This document shows positions 51,874 through 64,000 of a stretch of 64,000 bases of DNA, piece after piece. The position numbers and the translations under genes were made by a program. The DNA is taken from assembly GCA_029204225.1 (NCBI GenBank), contig CM055102.1, forward strand, positions 16,340,729 to 16,404,728, in the 5' to 3' direction. Source of the stretch: Diphasiastrum complanatum. Its lineage: Eukaryota > Streptophyta > Lycopodiopsida > Lycopodiales > Lycopodiaceae. Within the stretch, counting starts at the first letter, position 1; each line of letters starts with the position of its first letter. Below the pieces are notes generated by a model that was not told where the DNA came from, searched no databases, and worked only from the letters and a program-made list of their open reading frames with translations.

Positions 51874-53302
51874 TTTGATTCTTCATATTCTAGTTACATC
51901 TTGATATGTAAAATTGATGTAAGAAATAGTGAAGCATCCCAAGTGGAGACTATTCTCTATATCAATTATGGTTGTTTCTATTTTGAGAATGATCATTGAA
52001 AGGAGATCTATTCTTAGGAAGAAGATCATTCTTATGATGGATCAAAGTTCTATTGGCAAAAACTATGCTAGGAGCATTGGAAGCTAGGAAGGCGAGTTTT
52101 GAGGTACATCATTGGAACTCGAGATTTTGGCATATTGTATGAGGGATCATCACCTAATCTTTTTGGATTTCCAGATTTGGACTATGCTGGAGATGTAATC
52201 GATAGGAAATCCATTTGTTCTTATTGTATTTTCATAGGTGATGGATCTATATCATGGATGTCAAAGAAACAAGCCACTATCTCATTGTCATCTAGTGAGG
52301 CCGAGTACAAAGCTCTTACACATTGCACAAAAGAGATGGTATGGATCAAGAAGATGATCAAGGATCTTCACTTGCTGGATTTTTCAGAGAGCCCAATCAT
52401 CTTTTGTGACAATCAATCAGCCCAAAGAATGGCATCCAATCCTATCTTTCATGCGAGGGGCAAGCATATTGAGATACAATATCATTTTGTGAGGGACCGA
52501 GTCATTGCAAAGGAGGTGGAGCTTCAACATGTGTCTTCAAGGGAATGTGTAGCTGATATCTTCACCAAAGCATTGGGAAAAGACTTGTTCATGAAGCATA
52601 GGACTTCACTTGGAGTGTTATCAAAGTCTATGCTAAAACTAGTTGAAGAGGGAGTGTGAAAGATTCAACTAGTTTCATCACATTTTGCTATATTTCCAGA
52701 TTTGGCATATTGAGGCCAAAACTTGTTTTAGACTTAGAGGTTGACTTTTCAAAGTTCATTAGTCTAAATTTCATTTGAATAAACACTTTTTGAAAGTGTG
52801 GGAAAGTTAGAATGCGAGTTTGAGTAGATTCAAATTTGAATAGTTGGGTACATTGAATCTAGACCCAAAATTAGTAGGGTTAGCATTTTGGTGGGAAAGC
52901 CAAGTGGCCAAATAGGGTTTGGACCTGTTATAAAAGGATGTAACTCGTGGAGAGAGCAATATTCTCTCTTCTCTATCTCATTTCATGCTTATACATGGTT
53001 CTCTTGGGTTCTACTATCCATGGTGCACTATCTTGGTGATTGCTTGCAATTCTATGCGTGGAATGATCTATATTTATTATTTTTGGATCCACACGTGTGA
53101 AATACAGTAGCTTGCTAGTTTGTACGGATAGCAACAGTACTTTTTCATTTCATTCAAGTTTGATCAAGTTCTATTGGTGTTTGCATCTCAAATTGTGTGT
53201 AGATGCTGATCTTTCTACATTAGTGAAATTGGTAGTGTATTTCTCTTTCTAACCAAAGATCATTCAAATAGATTGGAACTTAAGGATCTGAAATCTTTCA
53301 CA
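51874..53302 (+). repeat. Tandem unit 3: captured-segment tail + RNase H + LTR (1,429 bp)
   Basis: Starts with the same TTTGATTCTTC and carries an intact 186-codon RNase H frame (52099-52659) plus a 648-bp LTR (52655-53302). This LTR is the most diverged of the four, with more than 20 differences from its neighbour. It is presumably the original 3' end of the host copy into which the complete element inserted. It ends TTTCACA at 53302, where unrelated sequence starts. Confidence 0.93.
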
Positions 53303-53861
53303 GCTATCTCCCAATGAGAGACAAAGATTGAAACATCTTTGTCTTTCCAAAGAGGAGCCCGATTCCAATAGAGGTAATCCTTCAATGGATGTCCCATCGG
53401 AAGAATCATCCATTTGTTTTATAATTTAGAAGATGATGGCTCCATCATCAAGGATACCAAAGACAACGTTGTCATCAATAGGATGCACGACCTTGCTCTC
53501 AAATATTTTGGCCATAACTTGTTCACTCGGGAGCAACAAAACCAAGATGACAAGAACAAGATACTTGCGCTTTTGAATAGTGAGTTTTCTCAATCAAATA
53601 GATTTGGGGAGGTCTGGGCATTGACGAATATGTGTACGCATATTCGTCATAAGCGTCAATCGTTATGAAGATATGTAAAAAATGGAAAAAAAAAGGCCGG
53701 GATGGGCTTCAAAGAAAGATTGGGCAAAGGTGATACACGAGTCCAAACATCCGAATCCGGATCGCTTCAAACAACAACGGGAAGCGACCAAATCAAGAAT
53801 CAATCTCTTGGGCCAATCTCACCTTGGCTCGGGTGGGAGATCCAATTTGCAAGCCCAATTT
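53303..53861 (+). pseudogene. Possible plant transposase-like exon fragments
   Basis: Downstream of the LTR, frames give LSPNERQRLKHLCLSKEEPD, then (53414-53668) DGSIIKDTKDNVVINRMHDL and WALTNMCTHIRHKRQSL. After a frameshift (53682-) come KKRPGWASKKDWAKVIHESK and REATKSRINLLGQSHLGSGG, then RSNLQAQF. The last part recalls, without certainty, the conserved S...H-x-x-GS(G)-x-RS stretch of plant En/Spm-associated transposase_24-like proteins. A good splice donor (TTT|GTAAGT) follows at about 53861. It may be an exon of a DNA-transposon or host gene. Confidence 0.35.
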
Positions 53862-56800
53862 GTAAGTTTTGCTTTTTTAGTTTGATTTTATTATAATTAT
53901 TTTAGGAATGTTTCTAATTACTAATCATGTTTTGTATCTAAATGATTGTATTCATGTTTGATCCCGTCTTATGTGCGTGGCAAATTGCCAATGTATGTAG
54001 TTGTGGCAAAAACTGGAAGTAACAGTAAAAAGAGTGTATAGAAAACTGGTAGGAAAGTATTGAAAGTTCTGGTCGCTAAAAAAATCGGCAAGAGCTTCGT
54101 TAGCACAAGTGAGAAATGAGATCGGATGCCGCCCTTTTATAGGCTGATTTGGAAGGTCCATTAGACACTATACTAGCTTGGCTACTCCTTTCTGAACAAA
54201 AATTTGCAGGCATGCTCAGTATTGTGAAAATAGGTTAAAAAAATCTCAGTGAAGGTTTCTGAGGTACTGAACCGAACCGGCAAATGTTTTCAAAGATCTG
54301 GCAAAGGTTCATCCTTCGCCCAAGTACTATAATAAATGCAAATTTTGATGATCTGGCCCTTTGTCCAACCTAATTTTGGCATTCTAAATCCATCTGTCAA
54401 GTCGGCGAAGGTTAATGAGGACTATAAGATGCTCGACAAAGGTTCTCAAAATGATAAGTTTCTAAACATTCGCCTAACTCCAAAACATGTATCATCTCTG
54501 GAAATGAACCTTTGCCCAACTCAGTATAGGGAAATATGAGGTGGATGTATGATCTAAAATCTCAACGAAGGTTTCTAAGACTATATATCCAAAATATGAC
54601 CCAAAAAGTATTTTTGAAGTCATTTTTCATCAAAAATTATCTTCTGAAAATACTTTCCTTCCTCTTTCTCCACTCTAATGACCATCATCTTAATAGATGG
54701 TAATTGGCTCCATCGAGCATGTCCACGATGGGATTGGCTTTCTGTAGTGCATTTTTCTGGTCAAAATTTCAAAATTTCAGCAATTACAATCATTGATGTT
54801 GATTTTCTAGAAGAAAATGTGCTAGATGTATCTCATATGTGCAAAATCTGCTATTATGCCACTTTTTATTGATATACGAATGTGGCTATGTTAAAGAGTG
54901 GCTATGAAATTCCATGGCATGTTCAAATGTCATAATCAATTTTCAAATGACAGTTATATCAGACAAATTAGACCTATTTTTACTATGTTGTTATTTTCAG
55001 TAAGTTTGTTAAATAGCAATAAGCTATTTTTAGCAACACTCGTAAGTGACTTTGATGGATGATAATATCGACAGTTGCTAAGTAGTTTTATTAAATGGCA
55101 ATTTTTTGCCATATTGTAATGATGAAATGTACTTCATATCATGATTTATAAAAGATACCCAGGTACCTTTAAGGCACTGACTTAAGTTTCAAGGAAAGGT
55201 CCTAAGGTTAAGGGTTCGACGACGATCAGTTGCGGTTTCTAGTGAAGAGCAGTTTGTGACTTAAAAAATCTTGTTACTGAAAGAAGTGAAATGAAAACGC
55301 CAGTTAAAAAAATTGTTGATGCAAAGTACAATGCAGACTTACAAATTGAACTTGCTGGGTTGATGTCAGACAAGTTTTTCGAGTTCGAAATATTGATATT
55401 TTGGTGATTTCCCTTGGTGGGGATGACAGTTGATTATACCGAGTGTCGGTTTATACGCGATACTGAGTTGCCAGTTTTATGATGGTTCGTGTTGAATACA
55501 AAGTCACAAGTAACACAGACAAGAATGTAGGAAAAAGTGATACTTAAGAGACAGTTCGACATCTGGAAAAAAATCGGAGTGTCGAAAACAAGGAACTGGA
55601 AAAATGATTTTTGGAGGCCAACAGTATGCAAAGAGTCCTTTTTTGTCAAAATGAAGGGTGAAATGGGTTTCAAGACGAGACAATGGCTTTCAATGGAAGG
55701 TGGTTATGAAGAGGGACGTGTCTCGTTTCAGGGAAGGGAAAAAAAAGACTTGAGGGCAAAAGACTTCAGAGAAAAGTGTTGTAGATGGGAAGAAGACATT
55801 GATTGCCTTCTTATCACAGATCCGAGTGCAGCCTCCTGAGATAAAGAATTGAAGGCAAAGGAAGGGCTGCCAACAGTCGCTCTCTTGCTTAGTTGCTTGG
55901 CCGTTGTTTGATCCGATCTACTCAGAAGTTTGTTTTAGAAACTCCAGAACGCGCGTGAAGAATGCTTGAGGTCGTTTGGGGGGGGGCATTGAATGTATGA
56001 AGTACCCAGTCGTTGTCCCAGGCCGGTTGAGCGGCGTTCTCTCTCGCATATTCCTACATGAATGCAGGTATTAACTGCTGCAGCAGCCCCGATCCTGGTA
56101 GCAGATTAGATCTAAAAAGAGGCTGGACGTGCAATTCTTCCAAGAAGCATAGGAAGGCATCTTATGCTCTCTAAATGCAGGCCAGAGTTGGTAGATTGAG
56201 AAGAACCATCACGATTTACAGCAAGGCAGAGATTTCCTATAGGCGGCAGTTCTCAGAACAGGAGGGCGGCGCTGTTTCCAGAAAGGAATACCATTTGGCC
56301 CTTTTGCAAATCAAAATCATGGTTTCTTGGAACAGAGACCTTTCAATCCGCAGCCTGAACGTCGTAGAGGGCCGTGAGCAGCCGTGATCGCGATGCAGCG
56401 AGAAGAAGAGCGTGGCCGGTTGAGCGCTGGTCTTTCTAGCTGATTCAAAATGAGAGAGATGACCCGGCAAAGTTCAAGATTGGAACCGGGAGTGTGAAAG
56501 GAATTTGGTGCATTTACAAGAAAATATTCAAAGTGACTTTGAAACAATGAATTACCTACTGGACCGGATGCCCGTTGAAGAAAAGACCTTACCCATGTAC
56601 AGTCCCTTGAAATTTAAGTCAGAACATTAGGATCTGAGGTGAAATCATTTACCTTTTTACTGTATTTTTGGTTTAATCATTTGGTTAAGCATGTAGACTG
56701 GATTTTTTCCGGTTATTATGGATACTAAGTATCTGTTTTTTTTTAATAAAAGAAAAAATGGATTTATGTGCTCATATTGAACCTATAAACCCGAGTATAC

Positions 56801-57294
56801 AGTAAATGGTATGTTTTTACAGTCTAATGAATTACAGATTTACCTTCTGTTGTAAAAACTCCAGAAAATAAAGAACAATGAGATTCTGTTTTTACAAGAG
56901 AATATTATATATGCTTTTCAAGAGTTAAAATTATTAAGGATCTTCAAATGGCTATAACTTCTAATCCGTAACTCGGATCCGTTATCATAAATTTCTGAGT
57001 TTGAGTAATGTGTAATGCTTAACAAATATACTTAGCATGATAAATCAGCTATTGCTAATCCATTGAAAAACATGGAGAAGCTATCGCTCAAAGTGGTTGA
57101 AAAACACCATTAGAGCTATATATATATATATATTATATATTTCCAAAACTGCATACAGTATCATGATAAAACCATTGCAAAAGATAGATAAATCATGGCA
57201 ATTGCATCAAAGATTGAATCAAATTAAGTTTGCTTGATTGGAGAGAATACAAGAATTAGTAAATGAAAAACCTTTATATCATTGAGAGAAATAT
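53862..57294. other. No gene recognised
   Basis: About 3.4 kb with mixed composition. 55190-56600 is less AT-rich than the rest and holds one 100-codon plus-strand frame (55537-55839, Lys/Trp/Arg-rich) that I cannot assign, with competing antisense frames. An 8-base G run lies at 55979. It may be a long retroelement leader. An (AT)n-like stretch occurs at 57120-57140. Confidence 0.4.
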
Positions 57295-57388
57295 TTGAGA
57301 TGGATTACTTATGAGATGAAGGGGTTCGAATTTAAGTTACCTTCTAGTACAATCTATGGCAATATCCGAACTAGAAACCCAATGACTG

Positions 57389-57458
57389 GCTTCATAATCA
57401 TACCAAAACCCCGCTATAGTGTTATGAACACTATTAAGCAACACAACAAACGTACCAC
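57389..57458 (+). repeat. 70-bp box, inverted partner of 35517-35586
   Basis: 69 of 70 bases match the reverse complement of the box at 35.5 kb. Here it lies in a 64-codon plus-strand frame (57295-57489) that reads PMTGFIIIPKPRYSVMNTIK. It is 220 bp inside the LTR edge at 57690 and antisense to that element. Function unknown. Confidence 0.85.
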
Positions 57459-57677
57459 ACTTTCCTTTGGGAATCCATGTGGAAGTTAGTCTAAGTGATA
57501 ATGATAACTATCAATGACTTAAGAATGAAAATCTAATACAACTTACACAACAAGAAAATAATTATTCTATCGGCTAATAGAATCAGGTTCTGTGGGAAGC
57601 TTATCAGGCTATAAAAATAGCTCTAAGATAAAATTGCTTCTGATACGATATAGGTATCAAATTAAGGAATCAAATAA

Positions 57678-57689
57678 GCTCTGATTCCA
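57678..57689 (-). other. Primer-binding site
   Basis: Reverse complement TGGAATCAGAGC, one mismatch to the initiator Met type. It directly abuts the LTR edge at 57690. Confidence 0.8.
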
Positions 57690-58602
57690 TGTTGGAAAAA
57701 TGGACCTCGATAGATCGGGTCGGTCAAACAATCGGATCGAAACGGTCCTATTATTGCACAAAGGCAATGGTCGACTAATTCCCTCGGGGCATGCACTACT
57801 ACTACAGTAGGCGAACACAAAAGTAAAGTAGAGCTTAATTGCACGGTTGTTTGCAAAAGCGAAAGAGCATACAATCAGACAAAGCAATCAGAATGTCAGA
57901 CAAGAAGACGTAGTAGCAAAGCATACAATCCTAACAAGAACTCTAAATGCAATAAAAAATAGTGATTGATTTAAATTAGTGTACAGAAGTACACGTCAGT
58001 TTGATGCTATAAGCACAAGACAATAGCGGGTGAAACCATGTGCTCAAGAAGCTAACTCCGCTCTGCAAAAGCTATGAGCTAATTACTGACAATCAGTTTG
58101 AAAGAAAGAATAGATGCATGAAAGCATCTATAGTGTCTGTCTCGTTGAATACTTCTTAATTAGATTACAATGGTCATCTATATACAATTTATATTTGTGC
58201 AAATGTATGTACAAAAAAGATGGCATGGAGCTATTGTGCTGTCTGGAGGAGATCGTGGTTGCTACTATCATTGTCCAAGTCATTGCATAAAGGAGTGAGT
58301 GTGAGAAGGCTTCGACTATTTAGAGTCGAGCTAGTTGTTGTCGTGGCCAGTTAAATTGGAGTAGTTGATATGTCAGACAAGTCGGGTTTCCCCGATGTGT
58401 TGGATGGACTCCCCGATAAGTCGGCCTAGTTGGCCTTCCTTGATAAGTCGACCAACTCCGACAAGTCGGATGCCATTTTCTTGCCTGTCTTCAATAGTAG
58501 AGTATTTTTGCAGACTTCGCGACAATGCATATAAAATTGCAGCGATATCAATGGAGCTAGATTAACATGGGATTTAGGAGAGTAGAGGAGATAAATCCAA
58601 CA
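57690..58602 (-). repeat. LTR of a copia-type element in minus orientation, 913 bp
   Basis: Begins TGTTGGAAAAATGG and ends TAAATCCAACA, so the ends are TGTTGGA/TCCAACA inverted repeats. The primer site on its left makes it the 5' LTR of a minus-strand element whose body would extend leftward from 57678. No coding domain or 3' LTR was found there, so the element is truncated or internally deleted. On its right it interrupts a copia RT fragment. Confidence 0.82.
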
Positions 58603-58765
58603 CCCATGTGAAAGATTTACAAGCTCCCAAGTTTGATTTTCCATTAGTGCATCAAACTCAACTTGCATAGCATCTTTCCAAGATTGTGACTTTATAGCAT
58701 CTTCAAAACAAGATGGTTCTTCAAGAATAGTAGTCAAGAAAGTGTAGGATGTAAGAGAGTGAGAG
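58603..58765 (-). pseudogene. Copia RT N-terminal remnant
   Basis: Minus strand reads TTILEEPSCFEDAIKSQSW, then KDAMQVEFDALMENQTWELV and NLSHG, the segment just before and at the first RT motif. It is cut at 58602 by the LTR. It resembles the same region of the copia at 24.4 kb and 41.3 kb. Only about 50 residues remain. Confidence 0.88.
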
Positions 58766-61315
58766 TATTCACTTTGCTTGCTGTTATGGCCATGTTCAGT
58801 TAAGGACCTTCAATAGTCCTAATATGGTAGATCGGCCCTCCAGTGTTCAAGATTGCACAGGACTCTATTCTCTATATAATGAGGCATGGATTCTCTCGTC
58901 GATATATTGGGTTCATGTCACCAGTTTCTCTCTTCTCCTCTTGCTTCACATGGCATGGCTTGGGGGCTAGATCCAAGTTTGATCTAGGATTGGTTGGGCG
59001 GTTTGGCACCATATTTTCTCTCATTGTGTTCTCCCCATATTTTAGTTAAAAAGAATTTTTTCTTTTTTGTTGAATTTCGAATTGGTTAAAATTTGAAATC
59101 GGTTACTTGTCTGGTATATTTCTAGTTGATTCTAATCATTGGAAATAGGTCAAGTGAACGTTTGTGTAGGATACTCGCTGAAATTGAGAATAAAACCATT
59201 AAACAATATGAAATGGCCAGATAAATGAGTGATGACAGAACTTTTTATCCGATCAATGGAATCTTGTTTGGATACAGTTTAAGAGTTCTAAAATCCTATT
59301 GGTAGAATTTCCATTCATGTTATTTCATATTCTGAGTTTGGTTAGTTTTTGTCAATATTGATGGAGTAATGCTAGACCAGTCAATAAAAAAGAAAAAACA
59401 ATCCAATTTTATTGGAGAAATTGTAATAATAGAAATTAATAAACTGATTTTATTTCCAGTTAGATCCTATGGTGAATTATATTAAAAAGGTCAGACTAGT
59501 AGTATTTTCATAATAGTAGATGATTTTTTTGGTATATCAATTATTCAATCCAGGTATAGGATGGAAATAAAATTGTTTCAGATTTTTTCCTACAGCGATT
59601 ACTTTTTAAACATTTACTAATGTCAATACATCTTCTTGATACCTTAGTTGAAAGATTTTCAAGGAACTGAAAATTCTAAGGAGGGAAGAAGAGTGGACAT
59701 CAGAGGTAATAAGTGTGATCGGAAAATGTATTTCGCAGTTAGGATTTTAGGTAAATCCTTGTAAATAATTGCTTAATATCGGTTATTCATTTCCTAGATA
59801 GAATTCATTTAGTTGAATTACATAGCAGATATCTTTGTAACCATTGAATTATCCGCAGTTTTGGATGTCAATTGTGATGTTAGAAGTAGAATTTGATACA
59901 TGGATTATATTGGATCTGTTAGTTCACAGAAGCTTGTCCCTAGATTTGATGCATCAGTAGGGGATTTGAAGCTTATCATTAACCAAAAAGAATCAAAATA
60001 TAATGTGAAACCATGTTAATTCTTCTGTTTAAATCCATGATTAGATGTGGATTTGTGGTATCCATCTGAAAGACATGCTAATCATCCACATAAATGGATT
60101 CTCCAGTGTTTGGGAACAATAGATAATATCCTATAGTGATTATAGGACAATTAGATGATCAATGGATCTCTAGAATATCAAATAAGGCGGTTAAGGGTTT
60201 CCTGAAAGGAAAAGCTGATGGTATGAGACATCAATAATTTTGGAAAAGAAATTCTAGGACTGTAAAGGTCTGATGATCAATGGTGTGTTTTAGTACCTAG
60301 TCGCGATATGAGAAAAATAAAACCGTTTGATCAAATGTGGGGTATTTTGGAAAATTTTGAGGTTTAATCTAGATCCCATTGTGGTATCTCATCATTTACA
60401 AAATCAGAGGCCCTCAAATCTATTTGTCATTTTTTTTAATTAATCCTTTACTTCTTAGTAATTTCTCGAATATAAGTCATCAGACTAGTTTATATGAATT
60501 CTTTCCAGCATGAAGTTATTCTTCTAAAAGATTGTTATGTCATATAAATTACTACTTGTGGAAGTGGACTTGGAATTCAGATAAATCCTAAGGTTAAAGT
60601 GTTTCAATTTCTAAAATCTAGAATATCTCTGTTGCATAAATAGGTTTCAATGGAATGATTGTACTGTCACTCAGGTTGGAAATATTTGAGAGAAAAGTCA
60701 TGTTTGTAATAGAGTAAATCCTTTAGTGGAAGCACTTATTACTGACTTTTCTTGGATTTAGATATTTTCATATATCATCTGTCCAGTTAACTTCTATTGA
60801 AATTTATAGTTTCTTTAAAAGGAGGGGTGAAGTGGTGGACCCTCAAAATTTTTGGTCCAGATCTTGTTGTGGGCTGTAGAAACCCTTTTCACACTTGTGA
60901 GTCCATACAGCTCCAGTTTTGACTAAGAAATTTCAAAAATTTGTAGAATTTGACTCACATACCCAATTTGAGTGATTTTTGGTGCAAAATCAAGCATTTT
61001 CTATAGTGAATCTAATCCCTTGATTAGTTCTTGGGAGATCAGCCAAAAAATTAAAATTGAAGCTTGAATTAGGTGCATTAATTGATCTTCTCTGATTTTT
61101 TGAGTGTATGTTGAGGTTGAAGAGAGAAATTGCTAAAAATCATAGATTAAGGAGTGATTTTGCAAGTTTGAGACTAGAATCTAAATTTCCATCATTCTAG
61201 ATTGGTTCATGAGTGATAGAATTGAGTCTATAAGCTTTCTAAATTGCTAGAAGACTTTAGGTTCAGATCTCTTAGAGAAACCATAAGAGTTTCTAGTGCT
61301 TTTTCACATTAAAGA
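58766..61315. other. Non-coding; probable LTR/leader of the following gag fragment
   Basis: No ORF with content. A TATATAATG string at about 58875 followed by pyrimidine-rich sequence could be a promoter. The last 500 bp (60830-61315) resemble a copia leader in composition and in the CACACTTGTGAG word near 60889, but no LTR terminus or primer site could be placed. Confidence 0.4.
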
Positions 61316-61640
61316 ATGGCATCAATGGGTGGTTTTTGGCTTGAAGCTAGTGAAAGACTTACATCCACTAATTATGCTACTTGGATATCATCTTGTACCA
61401 CATCCAAAGAGACATGGGATTCATTAAAAGCCATTTATGGATCCAAGAACACTTCAAGGATACTCATGCTTAGGAATCAAATCCTTCAAAGCATGAAAGG
61501 AAGTAGTGAAAGTGCCCAAAATTATGTCTTTAGGATCAAATCTTTGAATAAAGAGTTGTCTTCTATAGATGATAAAATCAAAGATGATGAATTAGTTCAA
61601 ATCATTTTGAATGGATTAGGAGATGATTATTCCAATCTTG
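61316..61640 (+). pseudogene. Copia gag with an internal in-frame deletion
   Basis: ATG at 61316 starts MASMGGFWLEASERLTSTNY followed by ATW and then ISSCTTSKETWDSLKAIYGS. Compared with the gag at 26871, about 60 residues between STNYA-IW and SSCKSAKETW are missing in frame. The sequence continues through SRILMLRNQILQSMKGSSES, VFRIKSLNKELSSID and LVQIILNGLGDDY, then loses similarity. No zinc knuckle, protease or pol follows. It is the same gag family as the copia at 22-28 kb, in opposite orientation. Confidence 0.9.
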
Positions 61641-62261
<621 letters not shown>

Positions 62262-62269
62262 GAGATAGT

Positions 62270-62660
62270 TACACAGAATAGCCCGCGAGAGTTAGTTTTA
62301 TTCTAGTAAGCTGAATAAGTGCTTAAAATTGAGAAAAATTATCAGATCCGAAGAACCCTCACAGAAGTAACCTTCACAGACCATCTCATTGTTCCCAAAA
62401 TGTCATTTTCCATCAGTGATGAAGTCTGTGAGAGCTAATTTGAAGTATTGATTGATTTAATTTTGAACCCTCGCAAACATCAATGACTTTTAGATCTCTG
62501 AGAAAGAACTCTCACCACTTCATACAGAGTCAGCAGATCCAGCTCCAGTGAAACCTGTGAGAGTTAGTTTCCAATAGATCTTGAGAAATCAGAGTTTTTA
62601 CCTGCAAAACAGTGAAAGAACTCTCGCACAACCAACCCTCGCACCAATGAACTCTAGAAG
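62270..62660. repeat. Degenerate repeats with a GAGAGTTAGTTT / CCCTCGCA theme
   Basis: GCGAGAGTTAGTTTTA (about 62286), TGTGAGAGCTAATTTGA (62428) and TGTGAGAGTTAGTTTCC (62566) recur about 140 bp apart. Between them are reverse-type words GAACCCTCACAG, GAACCCTCGCAAAC, GAACTCTCACC and GAACTCTCGCAC. It appears to be an old tandem repeat with an internal inverted theme. Non-coding. Confidence 0.6.
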
Positions 62661-63129
62661 ATAGAATCAATAGCAAGATCCAACTACTGTGAAAATCTCA
62701 GACCAATCTGAACAAAGATCAAAAAATTTTCAAGAAAAAACCACTAATAAGGGGCTAAAATCACACTAATAGCCGTTGAAACTGATTAGATCCTTACAAA
62801 TCCATAATTCCTTGCATACATCCATCAAAATTCAGCTACCTGGACTTCCTCGATGAATGAATCTGCGATCCAGACTATCAATACCAATTAGAGTAGGAAA
62901 TCAAGCACGAAACCTTCCAAGACCTACCACAGCATGAATCGAACCATAAGTAGACCAGCGACAATGGAACCAATGGGGAAGCCCATATGTACCTATCGTA
63001 CCCTTGCAGATAGTTCAGAGGGCACCTCATCTTGAAATGCCAAAATATGATGGATCGATAGATCATCAGGTCCTCTAGATCTATGAACAAGCATGCAAAA
63101 TCTATGGCGAATAGACTCTGGCAAAAAAA

Positions 63130-63450
63130 TTGAAGCTATTTTCTATGTCATTCATAACTGTAGCCCGGGACTGGTTCTTCAACCTATTGGCCGAAGAAAA
63201 TTCTACTTGGGAAGGGATAAAAGTAGCTCTCGTCATGCGCTTTCAACCACGAAAGTTCTTGAAAGATCCATTTCTCCTGTTGAGCAAGGTTAAGATGGGA
63301 AAAAAGAGAAAGGGTCCGAGACTATATTGAAAGGGTCAAACACCTAAGATCCAAATGCAACACAACATTGACTCCTGATCATGCGGTCATTATGCGGTTC
63401 CTTGTCGGGTTACCACAAAGCATCAGAAGAGAACTCAAACAACGGGAGTG
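63130..63450 (+). pseudogene. Ty3/gypsy gag fragment (Retrotrans_gag)
   Basis: Plus-strand frames give FSMSFITVARDWFFNLLAEE, STWEGIKVALVMRFQPRKF and, after a one-base shift near 63300, ERVRDYIERVKHLRSK and TPDHAVIMRFLVGLPQSIRR. This is the Retrotrans_gag core (A-x-x-WF...L...S-W-x-x-x-x-x-x-F...R). Wording differs from the gypsy gag at 31-32 kb. Similarity ends near 63450; no knuckle or pol follows. Confidence 0.9.
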
Positions 63451-63866
63451 TTGTAAAACGTGGGTGATAGGCAGCGGAAGCTTGAGGCTTTGAGCATAGG
63501 CATGTAGGATCGGAAACGCAACAGTTAGCAGCAAAAATATTCAAGATGAATCATTCATACAAATTGTGCAAATGAACAATACAATAGTGAGACAAAAATT
63601 GCACTCTAATTAATATCAACAATGAGTACAATGGCTTGAAGTTGGATCACCACATAGAACACAATAAATCCTTAAAGTGGGGGCATTCCACGTGTGCTCT
63701 GAGCACAATAGGCCATACTATACTTTTCAGATTCAAATCATCATGATTTTGGCCCTCTCTTGATGCCAAAATCACTTGGAAGCTAGTCAAGATTCTCCAC
63801 TACACTCAAAATCATGAATTTCAATCTCTAATATTGATCATTGATGCATGAAGATCATACCTAAGG
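63451..63866. other. No gene recognised
   Basis: Probably the internal or leader part of the copia element whose LTR begins at 63878 in minus orientation. No coding motif visible. Confidence 0.4.
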
Positions 63867-64000
63867 GTCTGATACCATGTGAAGGTTTCACACATATGGA
63901 GACCTACCCAACACCCACAATGATCTTCTAAGGTAGTTTGTGATTGCACATAGATCTATCACCTAGATTACATCCTACAATCTTCCTAGATTGATTCTAA
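63867..64000 (-). other. Copia primer site and LTR running off the window
   Basis: The reverse complement of 63867-63877 is TGGTATCAGAC, matching 10-11 bases of the initiator Met primer site. Immediately to the right, at 63878, TGTGAAGGTTTCACAC begins an LTR with a local inverted repeat at its edge. The LTR continues past the end of the window, so its length is unknown. Confidence 0.75.

Overview
This is a eukaryotic, almost certainly seed-plant, nuclear window. It is AT-rich and dominated by nested and broken LTR retrotransposons of the Ty1/copia and Ty3/gypsy superfamilies. Their tRNA-iMet primer sites, CX2CX4HX4C zinc knuckles, HHCC integrases and YVDD reverse transcriptases are of plant type. 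The only convincing ordinary gene is a small secreted Gnk2/DUF26-type cysteine-rich protein at 15.2-15.6 kb. A single-domain protein of that kind, together with this depth of old nested retroelements, makes a gymnosperm (for example a conifer) the most likely source. That is an inference; no species was identified.

Layout. 0-6 kb: no gene, a short tandem duplication, a quasi-periodic array of an 11-bp motif (4.1-4.7 kb) and a long (AT)n tract. 6-11 kb: a mosaic of copia and gypsy fragments in both orientations. 11-15 kb: unrecognised ORFs, a ~310-bp tandem repeat, a poly-G tract and a perfect hairpin. 15.2-15.6 kb: the Gnk2-like gene. 17.7-18.2 kb: a gypsy RT remnant. 19.2-32.4 kb: a degraded minus-strand Ty3/gypsy element split by a nearly intact 5,989-bp minus-strand copia element (22205-28193, 691-bp LTRs, TSD CTGCA). 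The gypsy element carries a coiled-coil ORF after pol. Immediately upstream of its gag (33.0-35.3 kb) lies a compact same-strand cluster of small ORFs, mostly of no family I know. One of them is duplicated and one is a free-standing RT connection-domain fragment.

35.6-37.0 kb: a 1,378-bp foldback DNA transposon with ~445-bp inverted arms, inserted in a copia gag fragment. 38.8-44.7 kb: several copia fragments, a 737-bp solo LTR with TSD, a chimeric RNase H/integrase junction and a stretch of unrecognised minus-strand coding-like sequence. 44.7-53.3 kb: a copia family whose reverse transcriptase core has been replaced by ~0.9 kb of unrelated sequence. The same replacement occurs in two copies. 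A complete element sits inside a relative and is followed by two tandem 1.43-kb RNaseH+LTR units that look like products of unequal crossing over. 53-64 kb: a possible transposase exon, a 913-bp LTR, a deleted copia gag, a long (CT)n tract, a gypsy gag fragment and the edge of another LTR.

No set of genes here forms a metabolic pathway. The window records retroelement insertion, domain exchange, recombination and decay. The most unusual points are the ORF cluster upstream of the gypsy gag, the RT-less copia family with captured sequence, the foldback element and the 60-bp-spaced motif array.
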